A DNA stretch of 12,114 nt, from assembly GCA_905236665.1 (NCBI GenBank), contig CAJONF010000134.1:1-12114 (forward strand), in the 5' to 3' direction. The translations under genes and the position numbers were made by a program. The notes under the pieces were generated by a model. That model saw only the letters and a program-made list of their open reading frames with translations, did no database searches and was not told the DNA's origin. Source of the DNA: an uncultured Selenomonadaceae bacterium. GTDB lineage: Bacteria; Bacillota; Negativicutes; Selenomonadales; Selenomonadaceae. Shown here piece by piece: positions 1 to 6,101 of this stretch (position 1 is the stretch's first letter; each line of letters opens with the position of its first letter).

Positions 1-101
1 AATTTAAGCCTGTGGAGCGTCGAAAAAACGCGAGTAGCCTCGGCAAAAGCGGACTCGTTGAAGCAGGAATGGGACATAAAGGTTTTTATAACTTTTTGTA
101 A
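1..101 (+). CDS. tnpB: C-terminal end of probable IS605-family TnpB (OrfB), partial
   Basis: An open frame runs from the left edge (first full codon at 3) to a TAA at 99-101. It gives 32 residues beginning FKPVERRKNASSLGKSGL and ending in GFYNFL. The PVE followed by a Ser/Gly-rich stretch and an EAG motif resembles the variable tail that follows the zinc ribbon in many IS200/IS605 TnpB proteins. No catalytic residue is inside the window, so the assignment rests on tail similarity and on the hairpin just after the stop. TnpB is an RNA-guided nuclease that uses an omega RNA transcribed from the 3' end of its own gene. The alternative is the tail of an unrelated gene. The family is likely but not proven. 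Confidence 0.5.
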   Translation, partial: FKPVERRKNASSLGKSGLVEAGMGHKGFYNFL

Positions 102-102
102 G

Positions 103-121
103 TTCTCAGTAACGGTGAGAG
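103..121 (+). mobile_element. Putative IS605-type right-end hairpin
   Basis: TCTCA at 104-108 pairs perfectly with TGAGA at 116-120 around the loop GTAACGG. The hairpin starts two bases after the probable tnpB stop. IS200/IS605 elements end with a subterminal hairpin shortly after tnpB and lack terminal inverted repeats, so position and form fit a right end. The stem is short (5 bp, with a possible T-G pair outside). The 3' arm contains GGTGAG, the only purine-rich stretch available as a ribosome-binding site for gyrA. The exact element boundary cannot be fixed without an empty-site comparison. It is probably within a few bases of the gyrA start. Confidence 0.45.
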
Positions 122-122
122 T

Positions 123-2564
123 GTGCAAGAGCTCGATTTTGGTCACGGGAAAATAGTTCCCGTCAATCTCGAACACGAGATGAAATTTTCTTACATAGAT
201 TACGCGATGTCGGTTATCGTCTCCCGCGCCCTGCCCGATGTTCGCGACGGCTTAAAGCCCGTGCACCGCAGAATTTTATATGCCATGCAGGAAGCCGGTA
301 TGACGAGCGGCAAGCCTTACAAGAAATCTGCGCGTATTGTCGGTGAAGTTTTAGGTAAATATCATCCGCACGGCGACACGTCGGTTTATGATGCGATTGT
401 TCGTATGGCGCAGGATTTTTCTATGCGCTATCAACTGGCAGATGGGCACGGTAACTTTGGTTCTGTTGACGGTGATCCTGCCGCTGCAATGCGCTATACT
501 GAAGTTCGTATGTCAAAAATTTCTGAGCTGATGTTACAGGACATTGACAAGGAAACTGTAGACTTCGTTCCAAACTATGACGAATCACTTAAGGAACCGA
601 GCGTTCTTCCTGCGAAATTTCCTCAACTTTTGGTAAACGGTACGTCGGGAATTGCGGTTGCCATGGCGACGAATATTCCCCCGCATAATATCGGAGAAGT
701 TATCGACGCGACTTTATTTTTAATCGATGAGCCGGACGCTTCGATTGGTCAGCTGATGAAAATTGTTCGTGGTCCCGATTTCCCGACAGCAGGTTTGATT
801 ATCGGCAAGGAGGGAATTCGCGACGCTTACGCTACCGGTCGTGGCTCAATAAAAATGCGCGCCCGCACGTCGATTGAAAAATTGTCAAACGGTAAAAGCC
901 GAATCGTCGTGACGGAATTGCCCTATCAAGTAAACAAAGCGCGATTGATTGAAAAAATTGCCGACCTAGTTCGTGACAAGACGATTGAAGGGATAGCTGA
1001 TCTGCGCGATGAAAGCGATCGCGAAGGTATGAGAATTGCAATAGATCTGCGCCGCGATGCAACCCCGCAAATTATTTTGAATCAGCTGTTCAAACATACG
1101 CAACTGCAAGACACTTTCGGCGTAATCATGCTTGCACTTGTCAACGGCAGTCCGCAGGTTTTGACGCTAAAAGAAATTCTCAAGCTTTACATAAAACATC
1201 AAGAGGAAGTTATCACTCGGCGCACGAAATTTGATTTGGCAAAGGCAAGGGCTCGCGCTCACATTTTGGAAGGCTTGACGACGGCGGTTAAAAGCCTTGA
1301 CCGTGTGATTAATATCGTCCGCAACAGTCCGTCCGTCAATGACGCCAAAGCAGAGTTAATGTCGTGGTTTGAATTTAGTGACGCGCAGGCTCAGGCGATT
1401 TTGGATTTGCGCTTGCAGAAACTCACGGGGCTTGAACGCGATAAACTCGACGAAGAATATAAAAATGTCTTAGCCGCGATTAAAAACTTTGAAGAAATTT
1501 TAGGTGACGAGCAGAAAATTTTGCAGATTATAAAAGACGAGCTAACGGCGGTTAAAGCGAAGTTTAACGATGAGCGGCGCACAGAAATTGTCGGCGAAGA
1601 GTTACCGGCATTTGAGGCGGAAGATTTAATCGATGATGATGATATTGTCGTTACGCTCACGCACGGCGGCTACGTCAAACGAATCGATCTGGCGGCTTAT
1701 CGTAAACAAAAACGCGGCGGCGTCGGTGTGACTGGTATGGGCACAAAGGAAGAAGATTTCGTCGAACAGATTTTGATAACCACAACTCATCACACAATTT
1801 TATTTTTCACGAACAAGGGAAAAGTTTTTCACCTTAAAGCGTATCAAATCACCGAATCGGGACGCACCGCTAAAGGCGTTCATATTAGCAACCTGCTGAT
1901 GATTGAGCCAGGCGAAAAAATTACTGCGCTGGTTAAAGTCCGCGACTTCGATCCGACACGCTATCTTTTCATGGCGACGCGTAAAGGCATTGTTAAGAAA
2001 ACTCAGCTGTCAGAATTTAGCTCAATGATGAAACGCGGCTTGGTTGCTATTAAGCTGGATAATGACGACGAATTGATCGGCGTTAAGTTCACGGAAGGCG
2101 AACGCTACATAATCCTAGGCACCGCGCAGGGCATGACGATTTCTTTTGCTGAAGAGGAAGTCCGCTCAATGGGCAGAACCGCTCGCGGCGTCGTCGGTAT
2201 TCGGCTGAAACGTGGCGATCGCGTTATCGGAATGGATAAACTTCGCAAGGGCGCGGAAGTCTTGACGGTCAGCGCGGAGGGTATTGGTAAACGCACGCCT
2301 ACCGAAGAATATCGTCCGCAGGGGCGCGGTGGCAAAGGTTTAATCAACATGAAAGTTACCGAAAAGACCGGCGAAGTTGTCGGCATTAAAGTTGTCACGC
2401 CCGATCAAGAACTTTTGCTGATAACTACGGAAGGAATTGTCATTCGCACGAGCATTGACGATATCGGACTGCGTAGCCGTAACACTCAAGGCGTTATACT
2501 CATGAAAACAAAGGAAGATGACCGCGTTGCCGCGCTGGCGACCGTCACCCTAAAGAACGAATAA
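123..2564 (+). CDS. gyrA: DNA gyrase subunit A
   Basis: GyrA is the DNA-cleaving and rejoining subunit of the A2B2 gyrase that introduces negative supercoils. The 813 residues match the usual Firmicute length. Visible signs: the N-terminal block SYIDYAMSVIVSRALPDV, the catalytic tyrosine Y125 in AMRYTEVRM, a quinolone-region block with T86 and D90 at the E. coli S83/D87 positions, and the GyrA box QKRGGVG at 529-535. The box, plus a beta-pinwheel C-terminal domain from about 505, separates GyrA from ParC. The start is GTG at 123: an in-frame TAA at 99-101 blocks longer forms, and the next ATG (codon 20) lies inside the conserved region. GGTGAG at 114-119 is only 3 nt from the GTG, so initiation may be weak or unusual. 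gyrB is not in the window. Confidence 0.97.
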   Translation: MQELDFGHGKIVPVNLEHEMKFSYIDYAMSVIVSRALPDVRDGLKPVHRRILYAMQEAGMTSGKPYKKSARIVGEVLGKYHPHGDTSVYDAIVRMAQDFSMRYQLADGHGNFGSVDGDPAAAMRYTEVRMSKISELMLQDIDKETVDFVPNYDESLKEPSVLPAKFPQLLVNGTSGIAVAMATNIPPHNIGEVIDATLFLIDEPDASIGQLMKIVRGPDFPTAGLIIGKEGIRDAYATGRGSIKMRARTSIEKLSNGKSRIVVTELPYQVNKARLIEKIADLVRDKTIEGIADLRDESDREGMRIAIDLRRDATPQIILNQLFKHTQLQDTFGVIMLALVNGSPQVLTLKEILKLYIKHQEEVITRRTKFDLAKARARAHILEGLTTAVKSLDRVINIVRNSPSVNDAKAELMSWFEFSDAQAQAILDLRLQKLTGLERDKLDEEYKNVLAAIKNFEEILGDEQKILQIIKDELTAVKAKFNDERRTEIVGEELPAFEAEDLIDDDDIVVTLTHGGYVKRIDLAAYRKQKRGGVGVTGMGTKEEDFVEQILITTTHHTILFFTNKGKVFHLKAYQITESGRTAKGVHISNLLMIEPGEKITALVKVRDFDPTRYLFMATRKGIVKKTQLSEFSSMMKRGLVAIKLDNDDELIGVKFTEGERYIILGTAQGMTISFAEEEVRSMGRTARGVVGIRLKRGDRVIGMDKLRKGAEVLTVSAEGIGKRTPTEEYRPQGRGGKGLINMKVTEKTGEVVGIKVVTPDQELLLITTEGIVIRTSIDDIGLRSRNTQGVILMKTKEDDRVAALATVTLKNE

Positions 2565-2582
2565 AAATTTTTCTAATAAAAA

Positions 2583-2608
2583 ATCCTCCACGATTTTTCG
2601 CGGAGGAT
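2583..2608. terminator. Bidirectional rho-independent terminator, gyrA / scfA
   Basis: ATCCTCC at 2583-2589 pairs with GGAGGAT at 2602-2608. Two further pairs form across one A-C mismatch. On the plus strand AATTTTGTTT follows, which ends gyrA. On the minus strand TTTTTTATTAG follows, which ends the prenyl synthase-SCIFF unit. It sits between two converging genes, 19 nt beyond each stop codon. Confidence 0.8.
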
Positions 2609-2627
2609 AATTTTGTTTATAAAAAAA

Positions 2628-2774
2628 TTATTTTTTCTGGCGTTCACAAACTTGATTTCCGACGGTGCAACTGGTCTTGCACGCGGATTGACACGACGCT
2701 TGACATTCGCCGCAACCGCCTTTTTTAAGCGTGTCTTGTAAATGCGCTTTGTTGATTGTCTTGATGTGTTTCAT
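2628..2774 (-). CDS. scfA: SCIFF (six-cysteine ranthipeptide) precursor peptide
   Basis: A 48-residue peptide that starts MKHIKTINKAHLQDTLKK and contains six cysteines at 21, 24, 28, 32, 36 and 43, with a core of the form CGECQASC...ACKTSCTV. The MKHIKT leader and the CGEC/ACKTSCTV blocks match the SCIFF family (six cysteines in forty-five residues), found almost throughout Clostridia. In that family a radical SAM/SPASM maturase links Cys sulfur to a residue backbone. In the studied C. thermocellum peptide the mapped link joins Cys32 and Thr37, and both residues exist here at those numbers. A ribosome-binding site GGGAG (2785-2789) lies 10 nt before the ATG. It follows the prenyl synthase by 23 nt on the same strand, so the two are probably cotranscribed. 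The maturase normally next door is absent. Other Cys-rich peptides are a less likely reading. Confidence 0.9.
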   Translation of the reverse strand: MKHIKTINKAHLQDTLKKGGCGECQASCQSACKTSCTVGNQVCERQKK

Positions 2775-2797
2775 AATTTATCAGCTCCCAAAAATTT

Positions 2798-3775
2798 TTA
2801 TCTAGTTCTATCGACGACAAAATCAGCAATTTTTTCCAAAGCCAGCGCGATAGAAATTTTCAGCGTAGCAGGAAGATTCACCCGCGCCGATTCGATATGA
2901 GCCTCCGCCCGCGTCCTGCAATAGTCAACCGCGTCCGTAGCACGAATAATTTTTATCGCCGCGTCAATTTCTGTCTTAGTGATTTCGCCGCGTGTGACGA
3001 TTTTTTTCAGCGTTTGAGCCGCGTCGCTAATTTCCAAAGCGCGAATCACCGGAAGAGTTATCACGCCGCTTTTCAAATCGCCGCCGTGCGGTTTGCCCGT
3101 GATTCTTTCATCGCCGAAAAAGTCTAGCAGGTCGTCGATAATTTGGAAGGCAAGCCCTAAGCCTGAACCATAAGCCGTGAGGTTTTCGATTTCGCGACTG
3201 TTCATTTCAGCGGCGATTGCTCCGAGCCGACAACAGCTTGATAAAAAAATCGCCGTCTTTAAATTTATATGCGTGTAGTATTCGCTCATCGTTGGTACGG
3301 CAAAAAGTGAACGGTCTTGCATAATTTCGCCAACGCAAAGATTTTTAACGAGATTGGAAAGAATCAGCTGGACTTGCGAGTCGTAGTTATTTTCCGCGAC
3401 GAGTTGGAATGCCTTAGCGAAAAGATAATCACCGACGAGAACCGCGATTTGTGCGCCGTATTTGGAATTCGCCGTCTCGACGCCGCGCCGTTTTTTTGAT
3501 GTGTCGATTATGTCATCGTGAACCAAGCTTGCCGTGTGAATCAGTTCAAGGGCGGTTGCTAGCGGCATAGTTTTTTCGGGCGGCAAATCTTTTTTTGCAT
3601 TTGCACAAAGCAGAAATAACATTGGGCGCAATCTTTTTCCGCCGCGAATCAGCGGAGCGCACGCCTCAAAAACGAACGGGTCTTCCGCGATTGACTGCTT
3701 AATATTCTCTTCTAACACTTGCAAATTTTTTGCCGCCGTATCATTCAATGCCGCCACGAAATTCAAAAATCTCAC
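2798..3775 (-). CDS. Polyprenyl (long-chain trans-prenyl) diphosphate synthase
   Basis: A class I trans-isoprenyl diphosphate synthase that condenses isopentenyl diphosphate onto an allylic diphosphate in the cytosol. The 325 residues carry GGKRLRP at 45-51, the first aspartate-rich motif DDIID at 87-91 and the second DDLLD at 214-218, all in canonical order. The residue five before the first motif is alanine (A82). Such a small side chain there is typical of long-chain (heptaprenyl/octaprenyl) enzymes rather than farnesyl or geranylgeranyl synthases, so the product is probably a quinone side chain. This is inference from known family rules. The frame opens with GTG at 3775-3773. A TTG three codons in (3766-3764) has a better-looking GGTGAG four bases before it, so the start is uncertain by three residues. 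It is the first gene of a unit with the SCIFF peptide. No menaquinone gene is adjacent. Confidence 0.92.
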   Translation of the reverse strand: MRFLNFVAALNDTAAKNLQVLEENIKQSIAEDPFVFEACAPLIRGGKRLRPMLFLLCANAKKDLPPEKTMPLATALELIHTASLVHDDIIDTSKKRRGVETANSKYGAQIAVLVGDYLFAKAFQLVAENNYDSQVQLILSNLVKNLCVGEIMQDRSLFAVPTMSEYYTHINLKTAIFLSSCCRLGAIAAEMNSREIENLTAYGSGLGLAFQIIDDLLDFFGDERITGKPHGGDLKSGVITLPVIRALEISDAAQTLKKIVTRGEITKTEIDAAIKIIRATDAVDYCRTRAEAHIESARVNLPATLKISIALALEKIADFVVDRTR

Positions 3776-3796
3776 CCGCTCTAAAAATTTTTTGCA

Positions 3797-3825
3797 ATTC
3801 TATCACAGCGCGAATCAAAAGGCAA
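3797..3825 (-). promoter_or_regulatory. Sigma-A promoter for the prenyl synthase-SCIFF unit
   Basis: On the minus strand TTGCCT (3825-3820), a 17-nt spacer, then TAGAAT (3802-3797) with an extended -10 TGA just before it. Transcription would start near 3790, leaving a leader of only about 15 nt to the GTG or 24 nt to the TTG start. It lies back to back with the pilP promoter. Confidence 0.65.
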
Positions 3826-3869
3826 TGCATAATGCAACACACGCGGCGCGAATTAAAAATTTTCGGCGA

Positions 3870-3898
3870 TTGAAAACTTATCGGGCGTATGATAAACT
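3870..3898 (+). promoter_or_regulatory. Promoter for the pilP-secretin unit
   Basis: TTGAAA at 3870-3875, a 17-nt spacer, then TAAACT at 3893-3898 preceded by TGA (extended -10). The -10 matches only four of six consensus bases. The predicted start is near 3905, giving a leader of about 20 nt that carries the GGAG ribosome-binding site at 3914-3917. Confidence 0.5.
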
Positions 3899-3926
3899 CG
3901 TTAAAAAAATTTTGGAGTAGCAGGAA

Positions 3927-4505
3927 ATGTCGGATGAACTGAAAAAATTTTTGCGCCACGAACTCAACGAACTCAAGCAAAATAAAATTCGGGCGACTGC
4001 GCTGGGCGTGTGTTTTATAATCGTGATAATTTTTTGGGCGAGCGAAAATTTTTCCGGCAACGAAGAAATAATTTTAAATGAACCGACCACAGCTGACGCG
4101 CCGCCCGTCACGAAAGATTTGCCCATAAAAATTTTGCCGGTTGAAAAAAGTTCAGACGGCGTAACACTCGTCCTGGGTGCAAATGCCGATGCGTTGATTA
4201 TCAGCGACCCGTTCGCGGGCGAAGAAAAACCTAAACCTAAACCGCAACCAAAAACCGTCACTACACTCCCGCCAATCGCACTGCAACCGCCGCCGCAACC
4301 ACAACCGCAACCACAGGAAGAAATTATTTTGACGGGCACGGCGATTAGCGGAGAGAATAAATTTGCAATGTTCCTGCGCGATAAAACGACGGAATTTTTG
4401 ACAATCGGCGGTGAAATTGGCGGGCGGCGTATTGTCGATATAAATCCCGACTTCGTGACGTTCGCGGACGGCGGGCGCATTTCTGTTCAAAAGGAGTTGA
4501 GATGA
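3927..4505 (+). CDS. pilP: PilP/GspC-like inner-membrane pilus or secretion protein
   Basis: 192 residues in three parts. There is a short charged cytoplasmic N-terminus and one membrane helix at about 23-38 (ATALGVCFIIVIIFW). A linker follows with two proline runs, PKPKPQPK near 102-109 and PPPQPQPQPQ at 121-130. A C-terminal beta domain spans about 131-190 and starts IILTGTAISG. That order (anchor, Pro-rich periplasmic linker, GT...G...V-type domain) is the pattern of PilP and GspC, which connect the inner-membrane platform to the secretin. It overlaps nothing and abuts the secretin gene directly, which supports the assignment. The family varies strongly in sequence, so pilP versus gspC is not resolved. 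GGAG at 3914-3917 lies 9 nt before the ATG. No pilM, pilN or pilO is present beside it. Confidence 0.7.
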   Translation: MSDELKKFLRHELNELKQNKIRATALGVCFIIVIIFWASENFSGNEEIILNEPTTADAPPVTKDLPIKILPVEKSSDGVTLVLGANADALIISDPFAGEEKPKPKPQPKTVTTLPPIALQPPPQPQPQPQEEIILTGTAISGENKFAMFLRDKTTEFLTIGGEIGGRRIVDINPDFVTFADGGRISVQKELR

Positions 4506-5903
4506 TTGAACGTGAAAAAATTTTTGCCGCTCCTTGCCTCGGCTATTTTTTTTATGCCAACGTCAACATTTGCCGCGCCAATGACTTTAAGCGTTCATGA
4601 TGCCGATTTGCGCTCAACGATAATGTTGGTAGCGAAAACCGGCGGGTTGAATGTCTCGATTGATGATTCGGTTAGAGGAAATGTTTCAATCTCCTTAACA
4701 AATATTGAACCGCTAAAAATTTTAGAAATTATTTCGCGGACAAAAAGTCTTCAGCTCCTAAAAGAATCGGGCGTTTATATTATTACAGCGACAAGCGTAG
4801 AAGTTATGCAAAGCTACGTTTTCCCGATAAAGTTTGGCAACGCAGAAACTTTAAAAGAAGCGGTGATTATGTCCCTCGACCCCGACACTGAACGCTTGCC
4901 GAATGCAACTACACGCATAAAAAATTCTGACGGATCCTATACTTATCGTTATACCTACCGCGACGATGACGATTCAAGCCGCGACAACGATTTTAAAAAT
5001 ATCACTCGCAAGGAAAGAGTGTTCGTTAATCCCGAAGTCAACGCGCTTGTTATTTATGGTACGCCAGCTGAATATGAACGCGTAAAAAATCTTTTGGCGA
5101 CGCTGGACGTGGAACTTAAGCAAGTTTCTGTTGAAGCTCGGATTTTGGCGATTGATAAAGAAGAATCAAAAAATCTCGGTGTGGAATGGATGTGGTCAAC
5201 TCTTCCACAATATCCTGAACACGACCGCGACTCCTATACGCGCACGAACAGTGACGGCGTTGTCACGCATTACGAAGAAAATACTTATACGCGCAAAAGC
5301 AATGACACGACAGGTTACGGCATTATAAAATTCGGGCGCAGTCATGAAGGTTATCCCTTTGAATTTTATTATGGCGCAAAAATAAATGCGCTCGTCACCG
5401 ACGGCAAAGCGAAAATTTTATCCCGCCCGAATGTCACGACGATTCAAGGGCGCGAAGCTGTGATTAACGTTGGCAGTTCCGTTCCTATCCCGAAAATTTC
5501 TTCAACCAACACCGCCACCACAACCGAATTTGAATATCGCGACGCGGGAATTATTTTGAAGTACACGCCGCGAATAAATGCTGATGGCACGATAACCGCG
5601 ACGATTCACACGGAAGTTAGCACGCCGCAATATGTTGCCGACATGGGAGCCTACCGATTCAACACGCGCTCGGCTGATACAACAGTCACGGTTAAAGACG
5701 GCGAACCTATGATTATCGGCGGGCTTATCGGCGCGGAAGAAGCTAAATCCGTCAGCAAAATTCCGTTTCTCGGCGACTTGCCAATTCTCGGCGCACTGTT
5801 CCGCAATCACCGCAAGAGTAAAACCGAATCCGAACTTATAATTTTTTTAACGGCGCGTGTGCTGAATAAAGAATCAGGTGCCAGAAAAAGCTATGATGAG
5901 TGA
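4506..5903 (+). CDS. pilQ: Secretin, type IV pilus / type II secretion outer-membrane channel (PilQ-like)
   Basis: Secretins form the multimeric outer-membrane gate for pili or type II export. The 465 residues include a signal peptide (about 1-23, cut near TFA-AP), an STN/N0-type domain at about 27-96 and a second N-domain at about 103-205. That second domain is broken by an acidic insert rich in Asp near 152-162. The secretin beta-barrel domain follows at about 207-452. Diagnostic blocks: SVEARILAID (208-217), ILSRPNVTT, VGSSVPIPK and IPFLGDLPILGALFR (419-433). It is short compared with classic PilQ (about 700 residues) and lacks AMIN domains. The start is TTG at 4506, immediately after the pilP stop, with AAGGAG at 4491-4496 nine bases upstream; a GTG at 4512 is possible. 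The last dozen residues after RVLN appear to come from an inserted sequence. Confidence 0.88.
   Translation: MNVKKFLPLLASAIFFMPTSTFAAPMTLSVHDADLRSTIMLVAKTGGLNVSIDDSVRGNVSISLTNIEPLKILEIISRTKSLQLLKESGVYIITATSVEVMQSYVFPIKFGNAETLKEAVIMSLDPDTERLPNATTRIKNSDGSYTYRYTYRDDDDSSRDNDFKNITRKERVFVNPEVNALVIYGTPAEYERVKNLLATLDVELKQVSVEARILAIDKEESKNLGVEWMWSTLPQYPEHDRDSYTRTNSDGVVTHYEENTYTRKSNDTTGYGIIKFGRSHEGYPFEFYYGAKINALVTDGKAKILSRPNVTTIQGREAVINVGSSVPIPKISSTNTATTTEFEYRDAGIILKYTPRINADGTITATIHTEVSTPQYVADMGAYRFNTRSADTTVTVKDGEPMIIGGLIGAEEAKSVSKIPFLGDLPILGALFRNHRKSKTESELIIFLTARVLNKESGARKSYDE
5840..5866 (+). repeat. 27-bp direct repeat, copy 1 (inside secretin 3' end)
   Basis: An A/T run followed by a GGCGCGTGTGCTGAA block. 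It matches 6064-6090 at 26 of 27 positions; the only difference is C5851 against G6075. Here it encodes part of the secretin tail (IIFLTARVLN). The offset between copies is 224 bp. Confidence 0.85.
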
Positions 5904-5908
5904 AAAAC

Positions 5909-5930
5909 CGGTCGTCATGGATGACGACCG
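5909..5930 (+). repeat. Hairpin 1 of intergenic hairpin cluster
   Basis: A perfect 9-bp stem, CGGTCGTCA / TGACGACCG, with a TGGA tetraloop. It starts five bases after the secretin stop. There is no T-run after it, so it is not a typical rho-independent terminator, although it could still slow or protect transcript ends. Confidence 0.85.
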
Positions 5931-5963
5931 CCGGCAACAGAAACATGGATGTTTCTTTGCCGG
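5931..5963 (+). repeat. Hairpin 2 of intergenic hairpin cluster
   Basis: A 14-bp stem: CCGGCAA with TTGCCGG, then AGAAACA with TGTTTCT, interrupted by one bulged C at 5938. The loop is TGGA. It abuts hairpin 1 and has the same CATGGATG apex, which suggests a designed or duplicated structural unit rather than chance pairing. Confidence 0.85.
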
Positions 5964-5982
5964 TCTGAAGCCCTTTTCTTTG

Positions 5983-6014
5983 CTCCTTTCTTTTGGGCTA
6001 GCAAAAGAAAGGAG
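5983..6014 (+). repeat. Hairpin 3: 13-bp perfect palindromic element
   Basis: CTCCTTTCTTTTG (5983-5995) pairs perfectly with CAAAAGAAAGGAG (6002-6014) around the loop GGCTAG. From memory, the preceding CCCTTTTCTTTG block and this stem resemble a palindromic repeat widely scattered between genes in Proteobacteria (a CTTTCTTTTG...CAAAAGAAAG core). That resemblance was not checked by search. Confidence 0.8.
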
Positions 6015-6063
6015 ATTTAAAATAAAAAAAGTGATTATCTGCACAAAAGAGCGAACCGATCAA

Positions 6064-6090
6064 AATTTTTTTAAGGGCGCGTGTGCTGAA
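6064..6090 (+). repeat. 27-bp direct repeat, copy 2 (before the precorrin-2 dehydrogenase gene)
   Basis: Second copy of the sequence at 5840-5866, with one mismatch. It is noncoding in its present place. The GAAGGG at 6088-6093 at its right edge supplies the ribosome-binding site of the following gene, 8 nt before the ATG. This suggests copy 2 marks the original junction with that gene. Confidence 0.85.
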
Positions 6091-6101
6091 GGGCAATTCA
6101 A

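Larger units (their letters stand above)
5867..6063 (+). mobile_element. Candidate small inserted element (MITE-like) holding three hairpins
   Basis: The segment between the two 27-bp repeat copies carries the end of the secretin frame and three strong hairpins (5909-5930, 5931-5963, 5983-6014). It has no convincing gene. The flanking duplication suggests insertion into the 3' end of the secretin gene. Joining copy 1 directly to sequence after copy 2 would let secretin read on through 6091-6127, ending at TGA 6125-6127 inside the next gene, the overlapping style used elsewhere here. A 27-bp target duplication is unusually long for a transposon, so the mechanism is unclear. Confidence 0.45.

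Noticed and set aside
360..410. Quinolone resistance change in GyrA (Thr at the E. coli Ser83 position)
   Set aside because: Thr is the wild-type residue here in several bacterial groups and the Asp87 equivalent is intact, so no resistance claim is justified.
3878..4480. 200-codon antisense frame opposite the PilP-like gene
   Set aside because: Its Gly/Cys run is the reverse complement of the Pro/Gln codons in the linker; no start signal and no domain.
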